From contig NZ_FRCN01000004.1 in NCBI RefSeq assembly GCF_900142925.1, positions 124,001-188,000 on the forward strand: 64,000 bases of DNA. The letters are read 5' to 3'. The translations under genes and the position numbers were made by a program. The notes below the pieces were generated by a model. That model ran no database searches and had not been told where the DNA came from. It was given only the letters and a program-made list of their open reading frames with translations. How positions within the stretch are numbered: the stretch's first letter is position 1; each line of letters begins with the position of its first letter. Source of the stretch: Chitinophaga sp. CF418. GTDB lineage: Bacteria; Bacteroidota; Bacteroidia; Chitinophagales; Chitinophagaceae. Shown here one piece after another: positions 55,388 to 63,167 of the stretch.

Positions 55388-55915
55388 TTACTCAGCTGCA
55401 GGTGCTTCTGCGCCAGCACCTTCTTTCTTAGCTTTCTCAAGCAAGCCAGCGAGAACGCGTTTTGCAGGAGATTGCAACAGACCGATAACGTCTCCAATGA
55501 GTTCGTTCTTGGTCTTGATTTTCACCAGGTTAGCCAGTTGAGCATCGCCAGTGTAAACTTCATCACCTACGAAAGCCGCTTTCAGCTCAGGTTTTTCTGT
55601 TTTCTTGTTTTCCTTACGGAAAGAAGAGATGATCAGAGCCGGCTCTTTAGGGCTGTCAGAGAACATCAGGGCAGTAACGCCGTTCAGCGCGTCGTATACA
55701 CCTGTATATTTCTCAGCATCCAGAGATTCCAGCGCCTTGCGGATCAGGGTGTTCTTAGCCACCTTCATTTCTACATTCTTGTCGAAACAAACCTTTCTCA
55801 GGTTGTTTACCTGCGCAACGGTCAGAGACTCGGTGTTGGTGATGTAGAAGTTGTTATATTGAGAGAACTTGCTTTTCAGCAGTTCAATCGCTTCGTTTTT
55901 TTGATCTTTGTTCAT
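55388..55915 (-). CDS. rplJ: 50S ribosomal protein L10
   Basis: Base of the L7/L12 stalk, 175 residues from the ATG at 55915 (MNKDQKNEAIELLKSKF). An in-frame ATG 14 codons upstream was rejected because the family starts at the KNEAIELL helix. The motif LRKVCFDKNVEMKVAKNTLIR is typical. The C-terminal tail GAGAEAPAAE is short and acidic. It lies between rplA and rplL, as usual, and binds 23S rRNA and the L7/L12 dimers. Confidence 0.96.
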   Translation of the reverse strand: MNKDQKNEAIELLKSKFSQYNNFYITNTESLTVAQVNNLRKVCFDKNVEMKVAKNTLIRKALESLDAEKYTGVYDALNGVTALMFSDSPKEPALIISSFRKENKKTEKPELKAAFVGDEVYTGDAQLANLVKIKTKNELIGDVIGLLQSPAKRVLAGLLEKAKKEGAGAEAPAAE

Positions 55916-55960
55916 AGCTTTTGTCAATTTGTTGATTTGCCTGATACTACCGGCCAATCA

Positions 55961-56650
55961 TTAGTTTTGAACAGATTTTGTGTCAACTGTAATGCTCGGG
56001 CTCATTGTGCTCGCCATAGACAGTCCTTTCAGGTAAGTACCTTTCGCTGTAGCTGGTTTCAGCTTGATGATAGCGTTGATCAACTCCTGAGAATTCTGTT
56101 CGATCTTGTCAGAAGCAAATGATACACGGCCAATTGAAGCGTGGATGATACCTGCTTTATCCACTTTGAAAGTAATCTTACCGCCTTTCACCTCGTTAAC
56201 TGCAGCTGCTACGTCATTGGTAACAGTACCAGTCTTAGGGTTCGGCATCAGGTTACGTGGACCCAGGATCTTACCCAGTTTACCGATCTTAGGCATCACA
56301 GCAGGAGTTGCTACGATAACATCAACATCGGTCCAACCACCTTCAATCTTCTGGATGAATTCGTCCAGACCAACAAAATCAGCACCAGCTTCTTTTGCTG
56401 CAGCTTCTTTATCAGGAGTGCAAAGAACCAGTACACGCTTTGTTTTACCAGTACCGTGGGGAAGCGTTACGGAACCACGGATAGCCTGGTCTGCTTTCTT
56501 GGGATCTACGCCCAGACGGATATGTATATCGACAGAACTGTCGAATTTAGTGCAGTTAATATCTTTTACAAGTGTGGAAGCTTCTTTCAGGCTATAAACC
56601 TTGTTCTTGTCCACCTTTGTATCGGCTGCTTTTCTTTTCTTAGTTGCCAT
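55961..56650 (-). CDS. rplA: 50S ribosomal protein L1
   Basis: Large-subunit L1-stalk protein, 229 residues, normal length. Key motifs are [28 protein letters not shown] and the signature [19 protein letters not shown], followed by [18 protein letters not shown]. It lies 47 bases after rplK and 45 bases before rplJ. In many bacteria L1 represses its own operon mRNA; no matching RNA site was worked out here. Confidence 0.98.
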   Translation of the reverse strand: MATKKRKAADTKVDKNKVYSLKEASTLVKDINCTKFDSSVDIHIRLGVDPKKADQAIRGSVTLPHGTGKTKRVLVLCTPDKEAAAKEAGADFVGLDEFIQKIEGGWTDVDVIVATPAVMPKIGKLGKILGPRNLMPNPKTGTVTNDVAAAVNEVKGGKITFKVDKAGIIHASIGRVSFASDKIEQNSQELINAIIKLKPATAKGTYLKGLSMASTMSPSITVDTKSVQN

Positions 56651-56697
56651 TGCAAAATGTTTTAAAAAGTTAACCTGCTTTCAACAGGGTGACACAA

Positions 56698-57138
56698 TTA
56701 ATTCCAGGGAGCGTTACCGTCTACTGTGATACCCATAGAACGGGCAGTACCAGCTACCATTTTCATGGCGCTTTCCTTGGTGAAACAGTTCAGGTCAGCC
56801 ATTTTGTCCTGAGCTATTGCCTCAACCTGTGCCCAGGTAACTTTACCAACCTTGTTACGGTTAGGCTCTTTGGAACCACTCTGCAATTTGGCGGCTTCCA
56901 GCAGCTGTACAGCAGCAGGAGGCGTCTTAATTACGAAATCAAATGACTTGTCAGTGTAAACAGTCAGTAATACAGGTAATACCTTACCCATCTTATCTTG
57001 GGTACGGGCATTGAACTGCTTACAGAACTCCATGATGTTCACACCTTTAGAACCCAATGCGGGACCGATCGGAGGTGCAGGGTTGGCCTGGCCGCCTTTC
57101 ACCTGCAATTTCACGTACGTAGCGATCTCTTTTGCCAT
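56698..57138 (-). CDS. rplK: 50S ribosomal protein L11
   Basis: Large-subunit protein of the factor-binding centre, 146 residues from the ATG at 57138 ([17 protein letters not shown]). The frame is open for 17 more codons upstream, but the family begins at MAKE. The proline-rich [20 protein letters not shown] loop and the C-terminal [12 protein letters not shown] are intact. It is the first gene of a unit with its own promoter at 57249-57279, separated from nusG by two unrelated genes. Confidence 0.98.
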   Translation of the reverse strand: MAKEIATYVKLQVKGGQANPAPPIGPALGSKGVNIMEFCKQFNARTQDKMGKVLPVLLTVYTDKSFDFVIKTPPAAVQLLEAAKLQSGSKEPNRNKVGKVTWAQVEAIAQDKMADLNCFTKESAMKMVAGTARSMGITVDGNAPWN

Positions 57139-57464
57139 GTTATAAAGTTTAATTTGGTGAAAACGTCTCGTCATTGACGGGACTCCCAAAACTAAAAGGA
57201 GAAAATTTACTTACTAATAAAGAGAAAATTTACCTTTTGAAGGGGATGCAAAGGTATATAATAATGAATTAAATCTCAAAAAGAATTTGCTTTCGGGCAT
57301 TCTTTTTGCTATTATAATCAGTTCGGGTCGAAAATTTTACAATTCTATTGCAAAAGTATTTTATCTTAACCCAATAGTAAAAACTTTTCGGGCGTAACAA
57401 TGTCTCTATGGTCTGTGACAAATCTAATTTAATTTAATGGAATTCCCATCCATGTCGTCGTCTT
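57139..57464. promoter_or_regulatory. rplK leader and promoter region
   Basis: No gene lies in these 326 bases between the transglutaminase gene and rplK. The region is AT-rich and contains the rplK promoter at 57249-57279 and a leader of about 105 bases. No transcription terminator is visible after the transglutaminase gene. Confidence 0.6.
57249..57279 (-). promoter_or_regulatory. promoter of the rplKAJL-rpoBC operon
   Basis: On the minus strand a TTG (57277-57279) is followed after exactly 20 bases by TACCTTTG (57249-57256), a perfect match to the Bacteroidota consensus TTG-N19-21-TAnnTTTG. Confidence 0.8.
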
Positions 57465-58643
57465 TTAAAATAAAGTTTTTCTGAACATCTTCCCCGTCCT
57501 GATATATTTGTCAACAAATGCCTGCTCCTCATTTAAACGCTTCTCCATCGCACTCAATGATTCCTCCAGCTCGCTGATATTCGCCCTGATAGTACCTTCA
57601 TTCCGGTTCAATCCCGCCAGCCCCTTCCTGCTCTCCGCAAGCTTTCGGCCTACCGCAGCTACCATCTCCCTGATCTCACTGTCTGGCTTCGAAGGCCTGA
57701 ACTGCTTGTTCTTGAACTGCACATATTCATTGAACAGGTTCACAGCCCGGTTATACTGGTTGCTACTCCTGTTAAAATCATCTATTGCCTTGTTCGCCGC
57801 CGCTATCTGCCGGTTCTCGGCAATATATTTTACCAGGTTCTTATAATACGCCAGCTCATGACTGATCAGCTGGTTAGTTACCCCATACCCTTCTATCCTG
57901 TTGATGACCAGCTGGTATTTCAACAGGTCATCCTTCATTGTTTCGTAGGCTGCCAGCGAATCTTTATAATTAAATACAGCACGCCCTGCCGCTGCTTTCA
58001 GATTATTATCCCGGAACTCATCATGCCGGTAAGGATGCTCCAGCAACTGCCATAAAGGATCAAAAGGCATGTACGTTTCCACAAAAGCTGACGGTGCTAC
58101 CAGGAAATAGCTATCTACCGGCTTCCTGATAAATTTATTATTGTTCACCACCCCCGCTCCCCAGGTCGGATCTGTCATATACCAGGTGTTATCCAGCTGC
58201 ACAGCTATCCAGGCGTGACTGGCATTACTGATCTTACCGTATGTTTTGGTATACCCTCCCACCAGGTGTACCGGGATGCCCGCCTCTTTACAAACCAGGT
58301 AATATAAATTCGCATACCCCTGACAAACACCAATCCTGGTCTTTAAGGTCTTCTGTGCCGCATCCAGGGTGTCTTTATAATAGTCCGGACTATACATATT
58401 GGGCACATCATAGCCGACGTTCCATACCAGCCAGCTGTACAACTGCCGGACAAATTCCTTCCGGGAGGTGGTATGTGCCGATAAATAATGACTGAATGTA
58501 ACAGGTGTGGCCAGGTCTGCCTCCGGTATTACCAGGGCTGCCGGAACCGGACGTTCCGTGCTGACTCTTTCCTTAGGCTGGGCACATAATGATGATACAG
58601 AAAATAATGTAATGACAGTTAACAATATAAAAACAACCCTCAT
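57465..58643 (-). CDS. secreted transglutaminase-like protein
   Basis: A 392-residue exported protein with signal peptide ending near SSLCAQ. The transglutaminase/papain-like core has the full triad: C107 in RIGVCQGYANLYY, H143 in ASHAWIAV and D158 in YMTDPTWGAG. A C-terminal region of about 180 residues is helical and coiled-coil-like (NRNEGTIRANISELEESLSAMEKRL, partly quoted). It may be a protease or cross-linking enzyme outside the cytoplasm. It is inserted between nusG and rplK and is divergent from the DUF1579 gene. Confidence 0.85.
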   Translation of the reverse strand: MRVVFILLTVITLFSVSSLCAQPKERVSTERPVPAALVIPEADLATPVTFSHYLSAHTTSRKEFVRQLYSWLVWNVGYDVPNMYSPDYYKDTLDAAQKTLKTRIGVCQGYANLYYLVCKEAGIPVHLVGGYTKTYGKISNASHAWIAVQLDNTWYMTDPTWGAGVVNNNKFIRKPVDSYFLVAPSAFVETYMPFDPLWQLLEHPYRHDEFRDNNLKAAAGRAVFNYKDSLAAYETMKDDLLKYQLVINRIEGYGVTNQLISHELAYYKNLVKYIAENRQIAAANKAIDDFNRSSNQYNRAVNLFNEYVQFKNKQFRPSKPDSEIREMVAAVGRKLAESRKGLAGLNRNEGTIRANISELEESLSAMEKRLNEEQAFVDKYIRTGKMFRKTLF

Positions 58644-58754
58644 ATGTATAGCGAAATGTCCGCAAAATTAGTAAATATCAGTCAACTTAGGAGTTCCTCC
58701 GATCCAACCTTCTCGATTCTCAAATGTTATGATTCAAACAAAACTCCACCAATT

Positions 58755-59339
58755 ATGCGACGTCTATTGTTATTTTCAGCCTCAGTGCTCATCTCATTTT
58801 TATCGCTCACCACTACGTCTCAAGCTCAGCAGACGCAATCTGACGAACAAAAAGCCTGGATGGAATATATGACACCAGGTGCCATTCACCAGATGCTTGC
58901 CAAATGTGACGGTGAGTGGAGCTTTGACCTGACGATGTGGATGAAACCAGATGCCCCTCCGACCACTTCAACAGGCACTACTGTCAACAGGATGATCCTG
59001 GGTGGCCGCTATCAGGAATCAGTTCACAAGGGCACTTTTATGGGAATGCCTTTCGAAGGTCATGGCCTGCTCGCCTATGACAATGCAAAGAAAATATTCC
59101 AGAGCTCCTGGGTAGACAACATGGGTACCGGCATCATGAACACAGAAGGTACCTGGGATGAGGCTACAAAGTCCGCCACACTTACCGGCAAATCACTAGA
59201 TCCCATGACTGGGAAAGATATGGGTGTTAAAGAGATCTTTAAGATGATCGACGATGATCACCAGGTTATGGAAATGTACATGGTGAATGATGGCAAGGAA
59301 TTCAAGACAATGGAGATCAAATACACCAGAAAGAATTAG
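58755..59339 (+). CDS. DUF1579-family exported protein
   Basis: A 194-residue protein from the ATG at 58755, which gives the signal peptide MRRLLLFSASVLISFLSL ending near SQAQQ. The frame is open for 37 codons further upstream but those overlap the divergent promoter region. The DUF1579 pattern is clear: AKCDGEWSFDLTMWM, GGRYQESVHKGTFMGMPFEGHGLLAYDN and VDNMGTGIMNTEGTWD, partly quoted. The family has a lipocalin-like fold and no known function. The gene is convergent with nusG and the only + strand gene of the locus. Confidence 0.85.
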   Translation: MRRLLLFSASVLISFLSLTTTSQAQQTQSDEQKAWMEYMTPGAIHQMLAKCDGEWSFDLTMWMKPDAPPTTSTGTTVNRMILGGRYQESVHKGTFMGMPFEGHGLLAYDNAKKIFQSSWVDNMGTGIMNTEGTWDEATKSATLTGKSLDPMTGKDMGVKEIFKMIDDDHQVMEMYMVNDGKEFKTMEIKYTRKN

Positions 59340-59341
59340 AC

Positions 59342-59376
59342 AAAAAAAAACCGTCCTGCTTAAAGCGGGACGGTTT
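59342..59376 (-). terminator. terminator of the tRNA-tuf-secE-nusG unit
   Basis: AAACCGTCC (59348-59356) pairs with GGACGGTTT (59368-59376), extended by GC pairs in the loop, and the minus strand continues with a T run of nine. It lies 20 bases after the nusG stop and separates nusG from the genes to the left. Confidence 0.9.
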
Positions 59377-59395
59377 AATATGATTACTGAAATAG

Positions 59396-59986
59396 TTAGC
59401 TAATTTTCTCTACCTGCATGAAGTTCAGTTCTACCGGAGTGGCACGACCGAAGATCTTCACAGTTACTTTCAGTTTCTTCTTGTCTTCTATCACCTCTTC
59501 GATGATACCGTTGAAGTCGTTGAAAGGCCCATCTATGATCTTGATCGTTTCGCCAACAATGAAAGGCTCGCTCATGGTCAGTCCGTTGTCAGACATTTCA
59601 TCAACTTTACCCAGCATTTTGTTTACTTCAGCCTTACGCAGAGCGATGGGTTTATCTTTACCCAGGAAGTGAATAACGCCTGATACGTTGCGGATGGACT
59701 GGATCACCTCGTCGGTCATCTTACCATCTATTGCTTCGATCATTACGTAACCCGGATAGAAATTCTTTTCGCGCATCACCTTTTTACCTGCCTGCACTTT
59801 ATACACTTTCTCTACAGGTAAAAATATCTGGGTGATCACGTTGCCCCAATCGGAGCGGCGTACCTCAATATCCAGGTATTCTTTTACCTTTTTCTCTTTA
59901 CCACTCACTACACGCAGAACATACCATTTGGTGTCCTGGGTGGGAATGTTTGTTTCTTCTGCAGGGTTATTGGATGCTTCTATCAT
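59396..59986 (-). CDS. nusG: transcription elongation/antitermination factor NusG
   Basis: General elongation factor of 196 residues that binds RNA polymerase and couples it to ribosomes or Rho. The N-terminal NGN domain has [19 protein letters not shown] and [11 protein letters not shown], and the KOW domain has [22 protein letters not shown], partly quoted, near residues 135-160. The N-terminus carries about 18 extra polar residues before the NGN domain. Start and secE stop overlap in TAATG. Unlike the usual order, rplK does not follow directly. Confidence 0.97.
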   Translation of the reverse strand: MIEASNNPAEETNIPTQDTKWYVLRVVSGKEKKVKEYLDIEVRRSDWGNVITQIFLPVEKVYKVQAGKKVMREKNFYPGYVMIEAIDGKMTDEVIQSIRNVSGVIHFLGKDKPIALRKAEVNKMLGKVDEMSDNGLTMSEPFIVGETIKIIDGPFNDFNGIIEEVIEDKKKLKVTVKIFGRATPVELNFMQVEKIS

Positions 59987-60180
59987 TATCCTATCATTTT
60001 ATAATACTGAGTCATCATGAGATGTGAAAGGGCGTCCATACCCCAAACAATCGCAGTGATAAAAACAGTAGCGATTAATACGATCATTGTGGAAGACTGT
60101 AGCTCCTGCCATGTAGGCCAGGATACTTTATGCACCAGCTCGTGATAAGACTCCCGGAAGTATGCTCTAACCTTATTCAT
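59986..60180 (-). CDS. secE: protein translocase subunit SecE
   Basis: Small inner-membrane subunit of the SecYEG channel, 64 residues, as in the short single-helix bacterial forms. The amphipathic segment ESYHELVHKVSWPTWQEL precedes one membrane helix (STMIVLIATVFITAIVWGMDAL, near residues 29-50). It lies between tRNA-Trp and nusG and overlaps the nusG start by one base. Confidence 0.96.
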   Translation of the reverse strand: MNKVRAYFRESYHELVHKVSWPTWQELQSSTMIVLIATVFITAIVWGMDALSHLMMTQYYKMIG

Positions 60181-60245
60181 TGGTTTAAAAATTAACCGTT
60201 TGAAAACATGAAAGGTGAAAAGCCTTCACTTTTCACCATTGTTAG

Positions 60246-60316
60246 CACGGGCACAAGGATTCGAACCCTGATCAAAGGTTTTGGAGACCTCTATTCTACC
60301 ATTGAACTATGCCCGT
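60246..60316 (-). tRNA. tRNA-Trp (CCA)
   Basis: A 71-base tRNA with acceptor stem ACGGGCA/TGCCCGT, T-loop GGTTCGAATCC and anticodon loop CTCCAAA giving anticodon CCA. CCA end not encoded. It lies between tuf and secE, the order I know from many bacteria of this phylum. Confidence 0.96.
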
Positions 60317-60441
60317 GTATGTAAGAAAAGACCATTAGCCGCCAGCTCCAGGCTATCCGGCAGAACAAATTTACATAAATTAAATTTATCCGCTGAATGC
60401 AATTTACTAATTGCTAATGGCCTTCTATATCAAGAAAGTGA

Positions 60442-61629
60442 TTACTTAATGATCTCAGTAACCTGACCAGCACCTACGGTACGTCCACCTTCGCGGATAG
60501 CGAATTTCAGACCTTTTTCCATAGCGATTGGAGCGATCAGTTTTACAGTCAGAGAAACGTTATCACCAGGCATAACCATTTCAACACCTGCTGGTAATTC
60601 AACTTCACCAGTTACGTCAGTTGTACGGAAGTAGAACTGAGGACGGTATTTGTTGAAGAACGGAGTGTGACGGCCACCTTCTTCTTTGCTCAGTACGTAT
60701 ACTTCACATTTGAATTCAGTGTGCGGAGTGATAGATCCTGGTTTAGTGATAACCATACCACGACGGATCTGAGACTTTTCAATACCACGGAGGAGCAGAC
60801 CAGCGTTGTCACCAGCTTCACCTTCATCCAGTAATTTTTTGAACATCTCAACACCAGTACATGTAGAAGTCAGTGGTTTTTCGATCAGACCAACGATTTC
60901 AACTGGTTCACCAACTTTAATCTTACCACGCTCGATACGACCTGTAGCAACAGTACCACGACCGGTGATAGAGAATACGTCTTCTACAGACATCAGGAAC
61001 GGCAGATCAATCGGACGAGGAGGCAGTGGGATGAATTCATCTACTGCGTTCATCAGTTCTTCTACTGCAGCTACCCATTTGTCTTCACCAGCCAGAGCGC
61101 CGGTTGCAGAACCCTTGATGATTGGTGTGTTATCACCATCATAGTTATATTTGCTCAGCAGTTCGCGGATTTCCAGTTCAACCAGTTCCAGCAGCTCAGG
61201 ATCATCAACCAGGTCAACCTTGTTCATGAACACTACGATACGAGGAACGCCTACCTGACGAGCCAGGAGGATGTGTTCTTTAGTTTGTGGCATCGGACCA
61301 TCTGTAGCGGCAACCACCAGGATAGCACCGTCCATCTGCGCAGCACCAGTGATCATGTTCTTCACATAGTCAGCGTGACCAGGACAGTCAACGTGCGCAT
61401 AGTGGCGGTTAGCTGTCTGATACTCAACGTGTGCTGTATTGATGGTAATACCTCTTTCTTTTTCTTCAGGAGCTGCATCGATCTCATCATAACCTTTCTT
61501 CTCTGCCAGACCCTTGTTTGCCAAAATCGTAGTAATGGCAGCAGTTAAGGTAGTTTTACCGTGGTCAACGTGGCCGATGGTACCAATGTTTACGTGGGGT
61601 TTATCCCGCTTAAAGGTTTCTTTTGCCAT
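60442..61629 (-). CDS. tuf: elongation factor Tu
   Basis: GTPase that carries aminoacyl-tRNA to the ribosome, 395 residues. G1 is GHVDHGKT (residues 19-26), G3 [11 protein letters not shown]4 NKVDLVDD, and the domain 2/3 motifs [12 protein letters not shown] and [15 protein letters not shown] are intact. It lies downstream of four tRNA genes and upstream of tRNA-Trp, secE and nusG. An inverted repeat GTTTGTAAA/TTTACAAAC (61647-61655 and 61688-61696) forms a possible leader hairpin before the start. Confidence 0.98.
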   Translation of the reverse strand: MAKETFKRDKPHVNIGTIGHVDHGKTTLTAAITTILANKGLAEKKGYDEIDAAPEEKERGITINTAHVEYQTANRHYAHVDCPGHADYVKNMITGAAQMDGAILVVAATDGPMPQTKEHILLARQVGVPRIVVFMNKVDLVDDPELLELVELEIRELLSKYNYDGDNTPIIKGSATGALAGEDKWVAAVEELMNAVDEFIPLPPRPIDLPFLMSVEDVFSITGRGTVATGRIERGKIKVGEPVEIVGLIEKPLTSTCTGVEMFKKLLDEGEAGDNAGLLLRGIEKSQIRRGMVITKPGSITPHTEFKCEVYVLSKEEGGRHTPFFNKYRPQFYFRTTDVTGEVELPAGVEMVMPGDNVSLTVKLIAPIAMEKGLKFAIREGGRTVGAGQVTEIIK

Positions 61630-61699
61630 TGTATTTTTTTTAGATGGTTTGTAAAGATTGTATTGATAGTTGTTTTTAAAAAACGGTTTTACAAACTTG

Positions 61700-61774
61700 T
61701 GCCGCTGATGAGAATTGAACCCACGACCTTTCCCGGTATTTACCAGGAACGCTCTGCCACTGAGCTACAACGAA
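61700..61774 (-). pseudogene. degenerate tRNA-Thr-like gene
   Basis: This segment is a copy of the neighbouring tRNA-Thr(GGT): it keeps TAGCTCAGTGGCAGAGC, AGGTCGTGGGTTCAATTCTCATCA and part of the anticodon arm. The anticodon arm has about three extra bases (GTTCCTGGTAAATACCGGGAA in place of ACTTCC-TTGGTAA-GGAAG), giving a loop too long for a normal tRNA, and the acceptor stem has one mismatch and two G-T pairs. It is probably inactive as a tRNA, though an unusual fold that is still processed cannot be excluded. Confidence 0.6.
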
Positions 61775-61805
61775 ATCCGGATCCCGGATGTTTGGAAATC
61801 CGTTG

Positions 61806-61877
<72 letters not shown>

Positions 61878-61948
61878 ATTGAAAATCTTCTTAAAGAACT
61901 TTCATCCCATGTAATACCAAGACAAAATTTCGAACCGGTATTACGATG

Positions 61949-62021
61949 AGCGGGAGACGAGGTTCGAACCCGCGACCTACAGCTTGGAAGGCTGTCGCTC
62001 TACCAACTGAGCTACTCCCGC
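61949..62021 (-). tRNA. tRNA-Gly (TCC)
   Basis: A 73-base tRNA, acceptor stem GCGGGAG/CTCCCGC, anticodon arm ACAGC-CTTCCAA-GCTGT giving TCC, T-loop GGTTCGAACC. Third in the tRNA cluster. Confidence 0.96.
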
Positions 62022-62070
62022 ATTTAATAAATAATAAACTAAAGAACTGTGTGCCCCTACTTCCTGTCAG

Positions 62071-62170
62071 TCTCCTTTCGGGGGAAACCTGCAATTTAAT
62101 AACAGACACTGAAAGAACCATTCCCCTCTACTCTATATATCCCTTTCGGGAGAACCTGCATTTAACAGAC
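62071..62170. repeat. direct repeat in the tRNA-Gly/tRNA-Tyr spacer
   Basis: Segments 62071-62107 and 62138-62170 share CCTTTCGGG, then AACCTGCA, ATTTAA and AACAGACA in the same order with small gaps. The repeat lies between two tRNA genes and may mark a past duplication or loss of a tRNA. Confidence 0.55.
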
Positions 62171-62172
62171 AA

Positions 62173-62204
62173 GTTCCGCCTTTGCTAAGGGGCAAAGGCG
62201 GAAC
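62173..62204 (-). promoter_or_regulatory. strong hairpin between tRNA-Tyr and tRNA-Gly
   Basis: GTTCCGCCTTTGC (62173-62185) pairs over its full 13 bases with GCAAAGGCGGAAC (62192-62204), loop TAAGGG. No T run follows. It is probably a processing structure in the polycistronic tRNA transcript. Confidence 0.6.
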
Positions 62205-62216
62205 ATTTGCACTGAG

Positions 62217-62298
62217 TGGGCAGGATAGGATTCGAACCTATGAAGTCGTAGACAGCGGATTTACAGTCCGCCCCATTTGGCCACTCTGGAACCTGCCC
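62217..62298 (-). tRNA. tRNA-Tyr (GTA)
   Basis: An 82-base class II tRNA with a long variable arm, acceptor stem GGGCAGG/CCTGCCC, anticodon arm GCGGA-CTGTAAA-TCCGC giving GTA and T-loop GGTTCGAATCC. Second in the cluster. Confidence 0.96.
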
Positions 62299-62367
62299 TT
62301 TTTAATCCTTAAACTCCTTTCCAAAAATCACGTCCGTCCGGACCATTTTGCTTCGGAATTTTTCCGG

Positions 62368-62441
62368 AGCCAGCAGAGGGATTCGAACCCCCGACCCACT
62401 GATTACAAATCAGTAGCTCTGGCCAACTGAGCTATGCTGGC
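62368..62441 (-). tRNA. tRNA-Thr (TGT)
   Basis: A 74-base tRNA, acceptor stem GCCAGCA/TGCTGGC, anticodon arm ACTGA-TTTGTAA-TCAGT giving TGT. First gene of the tRNA-tuf transcript, behind the promoter at 62631-62660. Confidence 0.96.
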
Positions 62442-62591
62442 TTATGTTATTCAAGAATCTTATAAAAGGTATCCGTTATAAGAGGGTGCAAAAATAGTTG
62501 AATTTAATTAATCTCAAAATCTTTTTTTCAGCACCCGGATACAAATTTTAAGACTTGTATTAATTGGCTAAAACACCCTACAGTAAAGAAC

Positions 62592-62642
62592 TTTACTACC
62601 TTTGCCGATCCCTTTTTTCGATCGGGATGGCAAAGGTAGTAA
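62592..62642. repeat. long perfect-stem palindrome at the tRNA-tuf promoter
   Basis: The 15-base block TTTACTACCTTTGCC pairs with GGCAAAGGTAGTAAA, with a further inner pairing ATCCC/GGGAT around a T-rich loop. Because the -7 element TACCTTTG is inside the palindrome, it appears on both strands. Confidence 0.75.
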
Positions 62643-62660
62643 ACAGATATTTAATTCCAA
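62631..62660 (-). promoter_or_regulatory. promoter of the tRNA-tuf-secE-nusG operon
   Basis: On the minus strand TTG (62658-62660) is followed after 19 bases by TACCTTTG (62631-62638), a perfect consensus. The same TACCTTTGC occurs in the rplK promoter. Transcription would start within the left half of the palindrome and run into tRNA-Thr(TGT). Confidence 0.8.
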
Positions 62661-62675
62661 AATATTTTTAAGATT

Positions 62676-62975
62676 TTACTGAAATTTCTTCTCTTTGGTT
62701 TTCTTGATCTGGTTAACAACCGAGTCGAAGGCGAGATCAAATGACTCTTCGAAGGATTTGGATTCATGCTTTACAAATAAGTCTTGGCGGGGGATATGGA
62801 CTTTTATCTCAGCTATTTTATCCTTAATCTGATGGGCAATTCCATCCAACTTTAAAAAGACTTCCACGCTAATGATCCTGTCATAAAAAGTATTGAGTTT
62901 CTGAAGTTTTTTACTCACATGGTCAATCAACTTTGAGTCAGCATCGAAATGTACTGTTTGAATTTGAACGTTCAT
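62676..62975 (-). CDS. hpf: ribosome hibernation promoting factor, short form
   Basis: A 99-residue HPF/YfiA-family protein that binds the 30S decoding region and stabilises idle ribosomes. The N-terminal strand MNVQIQTVHFDADSKLIDHV, the pattern FYDRIISVEVFLKLDG and the basic C-terminal helix FDLAFDSVVNQIKKTKEKKF match the short family form without the C-terminal dimerisation domain. It lies between xerC and the tRNA cluster on the same strand. Confidence 0.9.
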   Translation of the reverse strand: MNVQIQTVHFDADSKLIDHVSKKLQKLNTFYDRIISVEVFLKLDGIAHQIKDKIAEIKVHIPRQDLFVKHESKSFEESFDLAFDSVVNQIKKTKEKKFQ

Positions 62976-63167
62976 AGCACTAATTTTTAGTTTTAAACAA
63001 TCTTGTACATGCTCGTAACATTACGTCCATAGGCTTTCATTGTTTTAATGGTAATGGATATCGACTAATGCAAAAAGTATACAAAGAACTCATTACTAAT
63101 TTACTCACTTTTCGATTCTTTTGCATAACCATTTAGTAATATTTTGTTAAAGTGCAGACGCGCCTTT

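Noticed and set aside
55298..56122. 274-codon open frame on the plus strand
   Set aside because: Antisense to rplJ and rplA, no recognisable domain. Codon shadow.
62597..62604. Second TACCTTTG box, plus strand
   Set aside because: It exists only because the palindrome repeats the box; no TTG stands 19-21 bases upstream.
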